Below, piece by piece: positions 25,331 through 34,236 of a stretch of DNA of 64,000 nucleotides. Each line of letters opens with the position of its first letter. Position 1 is the stretch's first letter. The position numbers and the translations under genes are program-made. This stretch comes from Amarolinea aalborgensis (GTDB lineage: Bacteria > Chloroflexota > Anaerolineae > SSC4 > Amarolineaceae). The notes under the pieces are model-generated. The model did no database searches, was not told where the DNA came from, and saw only the letters and a program-made list of their open reading frames with translations. The DNA is taken from NCBI RefSeq assembly GCF_900491745.1, contig NZ_UETR01000011.1:62001-126000 (forward strand), read 5' to 3'.

Positions 25331-26221
25331 ATGCAAAAACTTGTCGAGTGTGTGCCGAACTTTAGTGAAGGGCGCCGTTCAGAGGTGGTAGAGGCGATTG
25401 TAGATGCGCTGCGTCGGCCGGGGGTTTCGGTGTTGGACGTGGAAAGCGACGCAGACCATAACCGCTCGGTGGTGACTTTGGTGGGCGAGCCAGAAGCGGT
25501 GCTGGAAGCAGCCTGGCAGGGTATTGCCGCGGCCGCCAGGTTGATTGATCTGGACCAGCATCAAGGCGCGCATCCGCGCCTGGGCGCGACCGATGTGGTG
25601 CCGTTTGTACCGCTGCGCAACATGACGATGGCTGAGTGTGTGGCGCTGGCGCAGCGCCTGGGGCAGCGCGTCGGCAGCGAGCTGCAGATTCCGGTTTTTC
25701 TGTACGAGGCGGCTGCGACTCGACCGGAGCGCGTCAACCTGGCGGATGTACGCCGTGGGCAGTATGAACTTCTTAAGACGGAGATTGCCACCAATCCGGC
25801 GCGCACCCCCGATTATGGGCCGAGCCGCGTGGGCCCGGCTGGCGCAACGATCATTGGCGCGCGCGCCTTCTTGATTGCGTTCAATGCCTATCTCAACACC
25901 ACGAACGTCGAGATCGCCAAGAAGGTGGCGAAAGCCCTGCGTCATTCGAGCGGCGGACTGCATTTCGTCAAGGCGATGGGGCTGCTGGTGGAGGGGAAGG
26001 CGCAGGTTTCCATGAATCTGACCGATTTCATGCAAACGCCGATTCACCGCGCCGTGGAGATGATTCGCTCAGAGGCGGCGCGCTACGGCTGTGGGATCGA
26101 ACGCACGGAGTTGGTGGGCATGATTCCGCAGCAAGCGCTGCTGGATGCCGCGCAATGGTATCTGCAGATTGACAACTTCACGCCGGAGATGGTGCTAGAG
26201 AATAGGGTGACAAGCGCTTGA
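25331..26221 (+). CDS. ftcD: Glutamate formimidoyltransferase
   Basis: The 296-residue enzyme moves the formimino group of formiminoglutamate to tetrahydrofolate, the last step of a histidine breakdown route. The N-terminus (MQKLVECVPNFSEGR) is the family signature; H at DADHNRSVVTL and the HQGAHPRLGATDVVP segment carry the catalytic and folate-binding parts. The length is that of stand-alone FtcD without the cyclodeaminase domain. Other histidine-degradation genes are not in the window. It has its own promoter (25247-25275) and GGAGGGA upstream of the start. Confidence 0.93.
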   Translation: MQKLVECVPNFSEGRRSEVVEAIVDALRRPGVSVLDVESDADHNRSVVTLVGEPEAVLEAAWQGIAAAARLIDLDQHQGAHPRLGATDVVPFVPLRNMTMAECVALAQRLGQRVGSELQIPVFLYEAAATRPERVNLADVRRGQYELLKTEIATNPARTPDYGPSRVGPAGATIIGARAFLIAFNAYLNTTNVEIAKKVAKALRHSSGGLHFVKAMGLLVEGKAQVSMNLTDFMQTPIHRAVEMIRSEAARYGCGIERTELVGMIPQQALLDAAQWYLQIDNFTPEMVLENRVTSA

Positions 26222-26243
26222 GCGGGCCGCCGCCGTAAGCGAG

Positions 26244-26330
26244 CGATGGAAATCGCGCCTGATAGGCGTACCGCCGGGCGTCCATCTGCATGGACGCAGT
26301 GGTCGGTTGGCGGCTGCAGTCGGCGCAGGA
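26244..26330 (+). repeat. Diverged single copy of the 1-1005 array unit
   Basis: The sequence from AATCGCGCCTGATAGGCG through GGCGCAGG matches the array unit. The central hairpin is GCGTCCAT-CTGC-ATGGACGC here against GCGTCCGC-CTGC-GCGGACGC in the array: the two inner base pairs have changed on both arms and the loop is kept. The second palindrome is degraded. Confidence 0.8.
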
Positions 26331-26391
26331 TGCCTGGGCGGCGGCAACAAAAGGACGAACGACCCGCAGAGTCGTTCGTCCTGTCAAGGCA

Positions 26392-26464
26392 TGGGTCCCC
26401 CCAGGTTCGAACTGAGGACCAACCGGTTATGAGCCGGCCGCTCTAACCGCTGAGCTAGGGACCC
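26392..26464 (-). tRNA. tRNA with CAT anticodon, probably elongator tRNA-Met
   Basis: The acceptor stem is GGGTCCC/GGGACCC, the T-loop is TTCGAAC and the anticodon CAT lies at 26431-26429. The three initiator G-C pairs (GGG/CCC) in the anticodon stem are not present in the standard form, so it is Met elongator or Ile2 (lysidine) rather than initiator. Last gene of a three-tRNA operon. Confidence 0.85.
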
Positions 26465-26495
26465 CCGGCGGCCGCGCGTCACGGCCGATCGCGTG

Positions 26496-26566
26496 AGCGG
26501 GTGAAGGGAATCGAACCCTCACGGCCAACTTGGAAGGCTGGTGTTCTACCACTAAACTACACCCGC
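26496..26566 (-). tRNA. tRNA-Gly(TCC)
   Basis: Acceptor GCGGGTG/CACCCGC, D-loop AGTTTAGTGGTAGAAC, anticodon loop CTTCCAA with TCC, T-loop TTCGATT. The 71-nt size is usual for Gly. It lies between Pro and Met tRNA genes. Confidence 0.93.
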
Positions 26567-26571
26567 AAACC

Positions 26572-26646
<75 letters not shown>

Positions 26647-26657
26647 AACAGGCGCTT

Positions 26658-26686
26658 AGTATACTGCAAAAACGAACAGCGGGCAA
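26658..26686 (-). promoter_or_regulatory. Promoter of the Pro-Gly-Met tRNA operon
   Basis: Minus strand: TTGCCC (26686-26681), 17-bp spacer, TATACT (26663-26658). The predicted start is about 5 bases before tRNA-Pro. Confidence 0.75.
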
Positions 26687-26733
26687 ACGCACAGGCGTCA
26701 ATGGTGATTTTTGAACGGAGAGTCGGTTCTACC

Positions 26734-26775
26734 ATTCAGTGTACAGTGTACAGTGCACCGTTCAGTGTTCAGTAT
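26734..26775. repeat. Short simple repeat (CAGTGTA)n
   Basis: TTCAGTGTACAGTGTACAGT followed by TTCAGTGTTCAGTA lies just downstream of the TolB-like gene stop. Nothing else is seen in this gap. Confidence 0.6.
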
Positions 26776-26780
26776 GCCGC

Positions 26781-28721
26781 TTACGGCCCCCAGGTAATCT
26801 GCTCATCCATCCACTCTGGCAGCGCGCCCGGCAGGTTGAGCAAGCGCACCGGCGCCGCGGTTGGTTGGGTGATGTACAACGCCCACGCGCCGTCACGATT
26901 GGAGAGGAAGGCGATCCAGTTGCCGTCAGGCGACCAGGTGGGGAGTCCCTCGATGGCAGGGCTGGCGGCGATCGGCGTCACTTTGCCGGTCTTGGAGTCG
27001 CGCATGAAGATGTCCCAGTTCCCGCTGCGCTGCGCCGACATGAAGACCAGGCGGCTCCCGCCCGGCGACCAGGCCGGCGATGTGTCGCCTGCGACATCGG
27101 TCAACGGCGTACGTTGGCTGCGGTCTGGGGTCATTTGCCACAGACCACAGCGGTTGCCTTGATCGTCGCACCCCTCATAGGCAATGTTCTTCCCAGGGTG
27201 CCAGGCCGGGCTGCGCCCAAACACGATATACTCCGTGGCCTCGGTGCCTTCGGCCCAGGCGTGGTAGAGACGCCAGCGGCGGTCGCCCTCACGGTTGGAC
27301 GCAAAGACCCATTCCTGGCCGTCTGGCGACCAGGTGGCATTTCCATCTTCAGCGAAGGTGGTGACGCGACGCAGGATCTCGCCCTTGGTGCTGATGGTCG
27401 TTAGCCCAATCTCACTGCCGCTGACATTGCGCACGGCCAGGCGCGCGCCGCCTGGAGCCACACGCGGCTGCCGCATGTTCCTTACCAGAGCTTCAGGCCG
27501 CGCGCCCGGCGCGGCTGCCACCCGGTAGAGCACGAAGTTGTTGCGTTCGTTATCCCAGGTGGCAAAGTAGATGCGTCCGTTGGCAAGGGCGCCGGCGGGC
27601 GCAGCCGGCGGCGTGCCTTCAGGACTCGTTGCAGTCCCTGCGCCGCTATCCGTTGGTGTGGCCGCGGCCGCTTGATTGCTGCAGCGGCTGCTGGCGGCGT
27701 CGCGCGTTGCGCGTAAGGTAGCGCTGGGCTGCACGTCCAGGGCAATGGTATACTGCGCCGCCGCATCACACCACGCGCCGCGTTGAGCCTGCGAATCGCC
27801 ATAGGCAATGGCTGCCTTGGCCAACCGCGTTTCAACATCCAGGTAGTTGGGCTGCAGCTTATACAAGTCTGCAAAGGCGGCGACTGCCTTCTGCCAGTTG
27901 GCCTGCCAATAGCCCATGGCCTGCAGGTAGGCTGTGGCGAGCTGCTTTTGCTCCAGCGCAGCTTTGTCGTTTGGACGCAGCGCCAGCGCGCGCTCGCTCT
28001 GACGAATCCCTTCTTCCAAGCGGCCAGCGGCGATCAAGTCGGAAGCCGTCGTGTAGTAAATCTTGTACAGCAGGTTCGTAACGGTATTCGCTTCATAGGC
28101 GGCATCCGTCGCGCGGATGCGCTCCAGGCGCTCGGCGGCCTGCGCCCACTCTTTCTGATCGTACAGCGACTGGGCTTCGCCCAGCAGGACATCGAGCGTG
28201 TAGGGTGTGCTGACCGGCGGGGGGGTTGGAGTTGGCACCGGCGGCGACGTAGGTTGAGGCGTGGCCGTGGCCGCCATCACGCGCAGCATGGCTGCGCGCG
28301 CCTCAACGTGGTCTGGCTGCAGGCGCAGCGCCGCCTCGAACTCAGCCACCGCCAGCGCATTCTCGCCCGCGGCCGCATGGGTCAGCCCGCGTTGGTAGTG
28401 ATCGGCGACGGCCGTGGCCTGCGCCATGCTGCGTTGTTCCAGGCCTGCGCGCACGCCCCAGAAGCCTGCCAGCAGCACACCAACAAGCCCAACGATCAGA
28501 ACCAGGCTGTAGACTGTGAGCCAACGCCAGCTTGGCCCGCGCCAGCGGCGCGCAGCCGGGCGTAAGCGCCTTCGTGATGTGGTTCGCGCGACTGGTTGGC
28601 GCTCCTCTTGGCTTGCAGCGGGCGGCTGAACCTGGCCCGGCGCACTGGCTGAGGGCGCTGCGTCGTGGACATCGGCCGCCGGGGCGCTTAGAGGAATCAA
28701 ATCGGCGTCAAAGGATGTCAC
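26781..28721 (-). CDS. Membrane-anchored TPR and TolB-like beta-propeller protein
   Basis: The 646-residue protein has a cytoplasmic N-terminus (about 1-65), a membrane helix (about 68-92), TPR repeats (about 100-330, with GRLEEGIRQSERALALRPND) and a C-terminal propeller made of PD40/TolB-type blades such as NATWSPDGQEWVFASNR, TSPAWSPGGSRLVFMS and LPTWSPDGNWIAFLSNR. Propellers of this kind bind proteins at the outer face. The start is GTG 28721, overlapping the DUF5107 gene stop as GTGA, so the two are translated together. A disordered TP-rich linker joins the TPR part. Substrate unknown. Confidence 0.82.
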   Translation of the reverse strand: MTSFDADLIPLSAPAADVHDAAPSASAPGQVQPPAASQEERQPVARTTSRRRLRPAARRWRGPSWRWLTVYSLVLIVGLVGVLLAGFWGVRAGLEQRSMAQATAVADHYQRGLTHAAAGENALAVAEFEAALRLQPDHVEARAAMLRVMAATATPQPTSPPVPTPTPPPVSTPYTLDVLLGEAQSLYDQKEWAQAAERLERIRATDAAYEANTVTNLLYKIYYTTASDLIAAGRLEEGIRQSERALALRPNDKAALEQKQLATAYLQAMGYWQANWQKAVAAFADLYKLQPNYLDVETRLAKAAIAYGDSQAQRGAWCDAAAQYTIALDVQPSATLRATRDAASSRCSNQAAAATPTDSGAGTATSPEGTPPAAPAGALANGRIYFATWDNERNNFVLYRVAAAPGARPEALVRNMRQPRVAPGGARLAVRNVSGSEIGLTTISTKGEILRRVTTFAEDGNATWSPDGQEWVFASNREGDRRWRLYHAWAEGTEATEYIVFGRSPAWHPGKNIAYEGCDDQGNRCGLWQMTPDRSQRTPLTDVAGDTSPAWSPGGSRLVFMSAQRSGNWDIFMRDSKTGKVTPIAASPAIEGLPTWSPDGNWIAFLSNRDGAWALYITQPTAAPVRLLNLPGALPEWMDEQITWGP

Positions 28722-30412
28722 CTGAGCGTCATCTCCTGCTCGAATTGTAGAATAGCCGCGCCTTCGGCGTCCAGTAGTTGGATGGCGACCGACGCACGCG
28801 CCGGAACGTTCGCCGGTACGGCAATGACTTGATCGAAGGGTCGCGCCGGATTGAGCGTGACCGGCAGATTGGCAATCGCCGCACCGTCCACGGAGACGGT
28901 CAGCTTGCCGCGGAAAGAGCGCACCGGGAAAATGGCGATCTGCAAACCCTGCGCTGTCGCGCGCAGATTGACGGCGCCATCCTGATCAGCGTAGACGAAC
29001 GTGCCAATGCCAGCCACGGGAAACCAGGTTTCCTCCCAATACAGGGTTTCACCTGCGCGCAAGTTGACACGCTCATCGAACGTCGGCGCCAGCCCGCCAT
29101 GCATTTCGACATAACTGGAACCATCATCCGTGTAGAGCGCGGCTGGCAGGGGGTCGCTCCAACCCAGGCCAAAAAACTTCACGCCGCGCATTACATCAGC
29201 CGGGAACACGCGCGCCAGGCCCTCATCCGCCGCTAGGTCATACACGCCGGCAAAGCCCGCGGCCGCCGCGGGCCTGGCAAAGAAGCCCAGGTATTGGCGC
29301 CAATTACCCAAGCGACTGAGATCGCGCCCCTGGAAGTTGGGCCAACTCATGGCCTGGCCGCTGCCCGGCAGGGTGCTGTCGCCCGTTGAATGAATCGTGA
29401 CCTCGTTGATGGGCAGGATCAGGCGCAGTTCTGGGCCAGGGCGATTGCGTCCCCCAGGCGCCAGCATGGCGTTGATCCAATACTTGAAGGTCGCTTCCTG
29501 CCCGGTGGCATTCGTCAACCGGGTGCGCACCGTAAACGCGGCCTCGCCCGCGCGCAGCGTGATATCCACGCTGATCTGCAAACGGCCCTGCGGTTCTTGG
29601 AAAACGGTGATCGTCGCTTCGTCGGGGCTGGGTTGCGGCGTGTCGTAGCCCCACGGTGTGCCCCACGCGTAGCCATGTTCCTCGACCGGAATGCCCCATT
29701 CAACGCCGCCGGCCGCCAGCCAGCCAGCCTCCAGCCCATCACGCCCCGGCGGACCCCAGGGCGACGGTTTGAGTACCGGATTGCGGTAGAACACCTGGTG
29801 ACGCGTCGGCTTGTAGTAACATTCGATCAGGCGGCCGCCCAAATCAGGCAACACGCCCAGGCGTAGAAACTCGTTTTCCAGCACAACCTCACGCAGCGCC
29901 TGCGGCGTTGGCTGGGGCTGCGCGGCCTCGTAAGCTGCGCGGTCCAGCATACGCCATGACCAGTTGAAGACCGGGTCGGTGACTTCACGCTGGAAAGCCG
30001 CAAAGGGATAGGTGTTCAGCGTGATTTGTCGTTCATACAGACTGACCGTGGGCGCGGCGGTGGGGGTGGTCGCCAGCGTTGGCTGCGGCGCGGGCGTGGA
30101 CGTGGATGTGGCGGCCAGCGTGGGGGAGACGACGGGCGCGTTGGTGCGCGCCGATGTAGGCGTGGGCGATGTCGTCGCCGTTTGCGTCACTGGGGTCAGG
30201 GTCGGTGTTGTGCTCGGCTTTGTCGCCGAGGGTGTTGAGGAAGCTGCAGGCCCAGGCGTTGAGCTGGGCAACACCACGGTGGCGGTGGATGCAGCGGTCG
30301 TCGCCGTCGGCGTTGGCGGCGGCGGAGTTGACTGATTACACGCACTGAGCAGCCACAGCGCCAACCAGGCCGTCAAAAGACGAAAAGGGAAAGCGTGGGT
30401 TGTGGGCGTCAT
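28718..30412 (-). CDS. DUF5107-like lipoprotein
   Basis: The 564-residue protein has a lipobox LLSAC (C25) with a long Thr/Pro/Ser linker (about 26-150), then a folded C-terminal domain with LENEFLRLGVLPDLGGRLI, GIPVEEHGYAWGTP, and TIFLPLPINE-like segments. That domain resembles DUF5107, a galactose-mutarotase-like beta-sandwich, though the exact family is inferred. It is probably a surface lipoprotein that binds a carbohydrate. The start at 30412 puts the lipobox at the right depth; the longer frame from 30538 would hide it. It overlaps the next gene by GTGA. Confidence 0.75.
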   Translation of the reverse strand: MTPTTHAFPFRLLTAWLALWLLSACNQSTPPPPTPTATTAASTATVVLPSSTPGPAASSTPSATKPSTTPTLTPVTQTATTSPTPTSARTNAPVVSPTLAATSTSTPAPQPTLATTPTAAPTVSLYERQITLNTYPFAAFQREVTDPVFNWSWRMLDRAAYEAAQPQPTPQALREVVLENEFLRLGVLPDLGGRLIECYYKPTRHQVFYRNPVLKPSPWGPPGRDGLEAGWLAAGGVEWGIPVEEHGYAWGTPWGYDTPQPSPDEATITVFQEPQGRLQISVDITLRAGEAAFTVRTRLTNATGQEATFKYWINAMLAPGGRNRPGPELRLILPINEVTIHSTGDSTLPGSGQAMSWPNFQGRDLSRLGNWRQYLGFFARPAAAAGFAGVYDLAADEGLARVFPADVMRGVKFFGLGWSDPLPAALYTDDGSSYVEMHGGLAPTFDERVNLRAGETLYWEETWFPVAGIGTFVYADQDGAVNLRATAQGLQIAIFPVRSFRGKLTVSVDGAAIANLPVTLNPARPFDQVIAVPANVPARASVAIQLLDAEGAAILQFEQEMTLR

Positions 30413-30584
30413 CCACGGCGCAGGCAGCCCGCGCACGTCGCCATGCCTGCCACTGTCAGCCGCTTGATCACCCATTTCCTTGACGAACCATCGTGTGCGC
30501 ATGGCAACGATTATAGTCACAATTGCCCGACTTGCCAAGCGCAGGCATCATTTCAACAAGAGAATTTCCGATCTGCTCACAGTG

Positions 30585-30593
30585 TGGTAGAAT
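30585..30593 (+). promoter_or_regulatory. Extended -10 before the O-antigen ligase-like gene
   Basis: TGGTAGAAT lies 13-21 bases before the ATG at 30606. The predicted transcript would start almost at that ATG, which argues for a later start (TTG 30672). Confidence 0.55.
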
Positions 30594-30605
30594 CGTGCAC
30601 TCTTC

Positions 30606-32006
30606 ATGAGTGCCATCCTGCCTGCGGCAGCCGGGCCGGCGCCCACCGAGGCCGGCTCACGAGGTCATCTGTTGTCCATTCGCACCTTCATCAATTCCGC
30701 ACGTAACAGCGTCGGTGCCTTGACCCTGGTTTTACTACCCTGGTGGTGGCATTGGATCATCATACGCCGTCCTTTTGAGGGTATTCTCTTCCACGAATTA
30801 ACTGATTTTTCGCTCTACGCCACCGATGCGCTGTTGCTCTGCGCCCTGGCGGCCTGGCTCGTGACCAAGCCTGATCTGTCTGCCCTGCCGCGGTGGGTAT
30901 TGTGGCCGCTGCTGGCGCTCCCGCTGCTGGCGTTTGCCCTGGTCACGGCAGCCGCGGATCGTGACCTGGCGCTCTACCAGGCCGCGCGCCTCAGCCTGGT
31001 GACGCTGTGGTCATTGGCGCTCGCCGGATCACCCTGGCTGCGCCGTGCGGCGCCTGCGCTGCTGCTGGTCGGCAGCTCGCTGCAAGCGATCATCGCGCTG
31101 GCGCAGGTTGCCTTGCAGCACGCTGTTGGGCTGGGCTTCGTGGGCGAAGTGCCGCTCAGCCAGCAAATGCCAGGCGTGAGCGTTGTCTATGCCGCTGGGG
31201 TGCGCTGGCTGCGCCCTTACGGCTTGACTCAGCATCCCAACATCTTAGCCGGATGCTTGTCGGTGGCTTTCCTGTTGGCGCTGGCAACCGTCACCACAGG
31301 CAACGTACGCCAACGCTGGGCCTGGTATGTTGGGCTTGTGTTGACCGGCGCAGGGCTGGCTGTTGCTTTCTCGCGCGCCACCTGGATCGGAACGGCGTTG
31401 GGCGGCCTGTTCATCGGCAGCCACATCCTGTCAAGCCGCTCACCGGCCGTGCGCCGCCGTCTTGTGCGCCGCGTACTGTTGCTCCTCGTGAGCGCCGGCC
31501 TTGTTTTCGGCGCGTTGACCTGGCCCATTCTTGCCAGTCGCCTGGGTCTCACCGGCGCCAGCGCAGAGGCGCGGTCTATCAACGAGCGCGGCGCGACCAT
31601 TGCGATTGCCTGGCGCCATTTGATCACCGCGCCCTGGCCCGGCATCGGCCTGGCGCAGTTCACCCGCCTCACGTTGGCCGGCAACCTTGATCTGCTCGGC
31701 CCCTACGCCCCACAGCCAGTCCATGTGACACCCCTGCTCGTGTTGGTTGAACTTGGCCCCATCGGTGGTCTTCTCTGGCTCTGGCTCATGTTGGCCCCTC
31801 CGATCCGCTGGATCAGACGGCCAACCCATGCTGCCTCTCTGCTGGGGCCAACGGCTGCGCTGCTGGCGCTAGTTGTGATCGGCCTTTTCGATTATTACCC
31901 ATTTCAAGCCACGCAAGGCCGCCTCTTAACGTGGACTGTTCTGGGCCTCTGGGGCGCCGCTTGGGCCGCCGCTGCCCGGGAGACGACGCCCATCACGCCC
32001 ACCTGA
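30606..32006 (+). CDS. O-antigen ligase/polymerase-like membrane protein
   Basis: The up to 466-residue protein has about eleven membrane segments and belongs to the Wzy_C (O-antigen ligase/polymerase) superfamily. RPYGLTQHPNILAGCLSVAF carries the conserved HPN of this family, and SRATWIGTALGG and ITAPWPGIGLAQF follow. It would join or polymerise glycan chains at the outer face. No other glycan genes are adjacent, so the substrate is not evident. TTG 30672 with GAGGT six bases upstream could be the real start, as the -10 at 30588 allows almost no leader for ATG 30606. Confidence 0.82.
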   Translation: MSAILPAAAGPAPTEAGSRGHLLSIRTFINSARNSVGALTLVLLPWWWHWIIIRRPFEGILFHELTDFSLYATDALLLCALAAWLVTKPDLSALPRWVLWPLLALPLLAFALVTAAADRDLALYQAARLSLVTLWSLALAGSPWLRRAAPALLLVGSSLQAIIALAQVALQHAVGLGFVGEVPLSQQMPGVSVVYAAGVRWLRPYGLTQHPNILAGCLSVAFLLALATVTTGNVRQRWAWYVGLVLTGAGLAVAFSRATWIGTALGGLFIGSHILSSRSPAVRRRLVRRVLLLLVSAGLVFGALTWPILASRLGLTGASAEARSINERGATIAIAWRHLITAPWPGIGLAQFTRLTLAGNLDLLGPYAPQPVHVTPLLVLVELGPIGGLLWLWLMLAPPIRWIRRPTHAASLLGPTAALLALVVIGLFDYYPFQATQGRLLTWTVLGLWGAAWAAAARETTPITPT

Positions 32007-32084
32007 CCCCCCGGATGCCTAGCGATTCTCGTCCGTGGCTTTTGGTTTCTTGGTTGATCCTGTGCACGCTTTGCCGTGTGCGAT

Positions 32085-32113
32085 TTGACAGACCAGCCCG
32101 CTGGCGCTAAAAT
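32085..32113 (+). promoter_or_regulatory. Promoter of the TetR/P450 operon
   Basis: A perfect TTGACA (32085-32090), 17-bp spacer and TAAAAT (32108-32113). The operator at 32118-32131 covers the predicted start point. Confidence 0.88.
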
Positions 32114-32117
32114 AAAA

Positions 32118-32131
32118 ACCGACCGGTCGGT
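32118..32131 (+). promoter_or_regulatory. TetR operator, perfect palindrome
   Basis: ACCGACCGGTCGGT, a perfect 14-bp palindrome of the kind bound by TetR regulators, sits just downstream of the -10. Binding would block the gene's own promoter and so repress the regulator and the P450 gene. Confidence 0.88.
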
Positions 32132-32152
32132 ATGTATTTTCCAGGAGAACGC

Positions 32153-32755
32153 ATGACGCATCAGCAGCGCAGCGACGAGACGCGCGCCCATATTTTGGCG
32201 GCCGCCGTGGATTGCTTCACCCGTACAGGCTACGATGCCACGGGCGTGGCGGAGATTTGCGCGCGCGCCGGCGTCAGCAAAGGCGCCTTCTATCACCATT
32301 TCCCCAGCAAGCAAGCCGCGTTCATGGCGCTGTTCGAGCAGTGGCTGTCTGACCTGGATGGACAACTGCGCGCCGTGCGCGGCGCCAACGAAAGCGTGCC
32401 GACCCGCTTGCTCGGCCTGGCCGGGATGGTGACAGCCGTCTTCGAGTCGGCCATGGGGCAGGTGCCGATGTTCCTGGAGTTCTGGCGTCAGGCAGCCAGG
32501 GAGCCAGCCGTCTGGCGAGCCACCATCGAGCCTTATCGTCGTTTTCGTGACGCGTTCGCCGAGCTGATCGCACAGGGGGTGGCTGAAGGCAGTTTGCGGC
32601 CCGTAGATCCGCAGGCGACGGCCCGTGTGCTCGTTTCGCTGGGCGTGGGTCTCGTACTCCAGGGCATCCTGGATCCTGAGGGCGCGGATTGGGGCCGCAC
32701 GGCGGACGATGCCGTGCGGGTGCTGCTGGAAGGTGTGCAGAAAGCGTCTGCATGA
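32153..32755 (+). CDS. TetR family transcriptional regulator
   Basis: The 200-residue regulator has an N-terminal HTH (TRAHILAAAVDCFTRTGYDA, then VSKGAFYHHFPSK) of TetR/AcrR type and a helical ligand-binding C-terminus. It probably represses its own operon through the palindrome at 32118-32131. Start ATG 32153 has AGGAGAA 5 bases upstream; the frame from 32132 lies in the operator. The P450 gene begins 19 bases after its stop, so the ligand is plausibly the P450 substrate or product. Confidence 0.93.
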   Translation: MTHQQRSDETRAHILAAAVDCFTRTGYDATGVAEICARAGVSKGAFYHHFPSKQAAFMALFEQWLSDLDGQLRAVRGANESVPTRLLGLAGMVTAVFESAMGQVPMFLEFWRQAAREPAVWRATIEPYRRFRDAFAELIAQGVAEGSLRPVDPQATARVLVSLGVGLVLQGILDPEGADWGRTADDAVRVLLEGVQKASA

Positions 32756-32774
32756 CAAAACACGAGGTGAGGAC

Positions 32775-34145
32775 ATGACTGCTTCGACGACAATGTGGCG
32801 CAGCGGGCCGAGCACGGCTCCGCTGCCGCCGTGGGCCCCAGGTTTGCCGGTGCTCGGCAGCGGGCTTAAGCTGATGAATGATCCAGTGAGTTACCTGACG
32901 GCTTGCTATCAGGAATTTGGCCCGATCTTTCGCGTGCGTGCGCTGAATCGTCGGATGACCGTGCTGGCGGGATTGGAAGCAAACCAATTCCTTGCCCGCG
33001 CCGGCGACGAACATTTCGGCAGCGAGGAACTGTTCGGCGGATTTGCCGACGAAATGGGAACGCGGGTTTTTCTGGTAGCGTTGGATGGCGAGCCGCATCG
33101 TCGGCTGCGCAAAGTGATGCGTCGCGGCTATGGCCGTGAAATGATCGCGCCGCATGTCAACGCGGTCGTGGACATGGTGCGCGAGCGCGCCAGCCGTTGG
33201 CAGCCCGGGCAGACGGTGCCCGTGCTGGACATGTTCCAGCGCCTGGTCGCTGAGCAGTTGGGTTGGGTGCTGGTCGGGCGCAAACCAGGCGCCTATTTCG
33301 AGGACGTGCAGACCTTCCTGAACGTGATCATGCGGGCCAGCGTGCTGAAGATGTGGCCGGCGTTCATGCTGCGCACCCCTGGCTATCGCCGCGCCAAGGC
33401 CAGCGTGTTTGCACTCGCACGCGAGGTGATCGCAGCGCATCAGGCCGTCTCTCCCGGCGCCGCGCGCGCGCCTGATCTGATTGATGACCTCCTGGCCGCA
33501 CGCGACGAAGATGGCGAGCCATTCGCTGAGAATGCCCTCGTCGTATCGGCCATCGCGCCATTTTTCGCTGGGATTGACACGGTGGCCAACACCCTGACGT
33601 TCATGCTCTACGCACTGCTCAAGCATCCGGATGCGCTGGCGCGGGTGACCGCAGAAGCGCAGGCGATGTTTGCCAACAGCGTGCCGCCGCTGCATGCGTT
33701 GAAGGACTTGAAGGCGCTGTACGGCGCTACCCTGGAAACCCTACGCCTCTACCCCGTCGCTCCCTTCACGCCGCGTACCGCGGTCAAGCCGTTCGAGTTT
33801 GCGGGCTATCGCGTCGAGGCTGGCGCCGAGGTCCTGGTGGCAAACGCCGTCACGCACCGCCTGCCATCATTCTTCCCGAACCCAGACGTTTTTGATATTG
33901 ATCGCTACCAGGAGCCGCGGAACGAGCATCGGCAGGCCAGTGCGTTTACGCCTTACAGCCTCGGCGGGCACACCTGCCTCGGCGCCGGCCTGGCCGAAGT
34001 GCAAATGATGCTGACGATGGCCGCGCTCCTCGCCTCAACCCGTTTGACATTGGAGCCGGCCGATTGGCAGGTCAAGATCAAACTGGCGCCGCTGCCGTCG
34101 GCCGGCCGCGGGATGCGCGTGCGGGTGGTCGGTAAATCCGCCTGA
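32775..34145 (+). CDS. Cytochrome P450
   Basis: The 456-residue soluble P450 has the three needed motifs: oxygen-binding FFAGIDT in the I helix (A265-T269), ETLR of the K helix (E321-R324) and the heme loop YSLGGHTCLGAG with Cys401 as thiolate ligand. It would hydroxylate or desaturate a hydrophobic substrate with electrons from a ferredoxin or reductase not encoded nearby. No N-terminal membrane anchor is seen. The ATG 32775 has GAGGTGAGG just upstream. It is cotranscribed with a TetR gene, implying inducible expression. Confidence 0.95.
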   Translation: MTASTTMWRSGPSTAPLPPWAPGLPVLGSGLKLMNDPVSYLTACYQEFGPIFRVRALNRRMTVLAGLEANQFLARAGDEHFGSEELFGGFADEMGTRVFLVALDGEPHRRLRKVMRRGYGREMIAPHVNAVVDMVRERASRWQPGQTVPVLDMFQRLVAEQLGWVLVGRKPGAYFEDVQTFLNVIMRASVLKMWPAFMLRTPGYRRAKASVFALAREVIAAHQAVSPGAARAPDLIDDLLAARDEDGEPFAENALVVSAIAPFFAGIDTVANTLTFMLYALLKHPDALARVTAEAQAMFANSVPPLHALKDLKALYGATLETLRLYPVAPFTPRTAVKPFEFAGYRVEAGAEVLVANAVTHRLPSFFPNPDVFDIDRYQEPRNEHRQASAFTPYSLGGHTCLGAGLAEVQMMLTMAALLASTRLTLEPADWQVKIKLAPLPSAGRGMRVRVVGKSA

Positions 34146-34200
34146 GTATGAGAATGACGACTTAGCGCAGCAGCGAAATTGGCTGAATTCTTCCTGTGGA

Positions 34201-34209
34201 TGGTACAAT
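34201..34209 (+). promoter_or_regulatory. Extended -10 of the GH13 gene
   Basis: TGGTACAAT is an extended -10 (TGnTACAAT). No strong -35 is seen. The leader is short, about 20-30 bases. Confidence 0.55.
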
Positions 34210-34236
34210 GTTGACCCCCCAAACTGACCATTCGAT

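Noticed and set aside
32322..33695. 457-residue minus-strand frame
   Set aside because: It is antisense to the TetR and P450 genes, both of which have full motifs.
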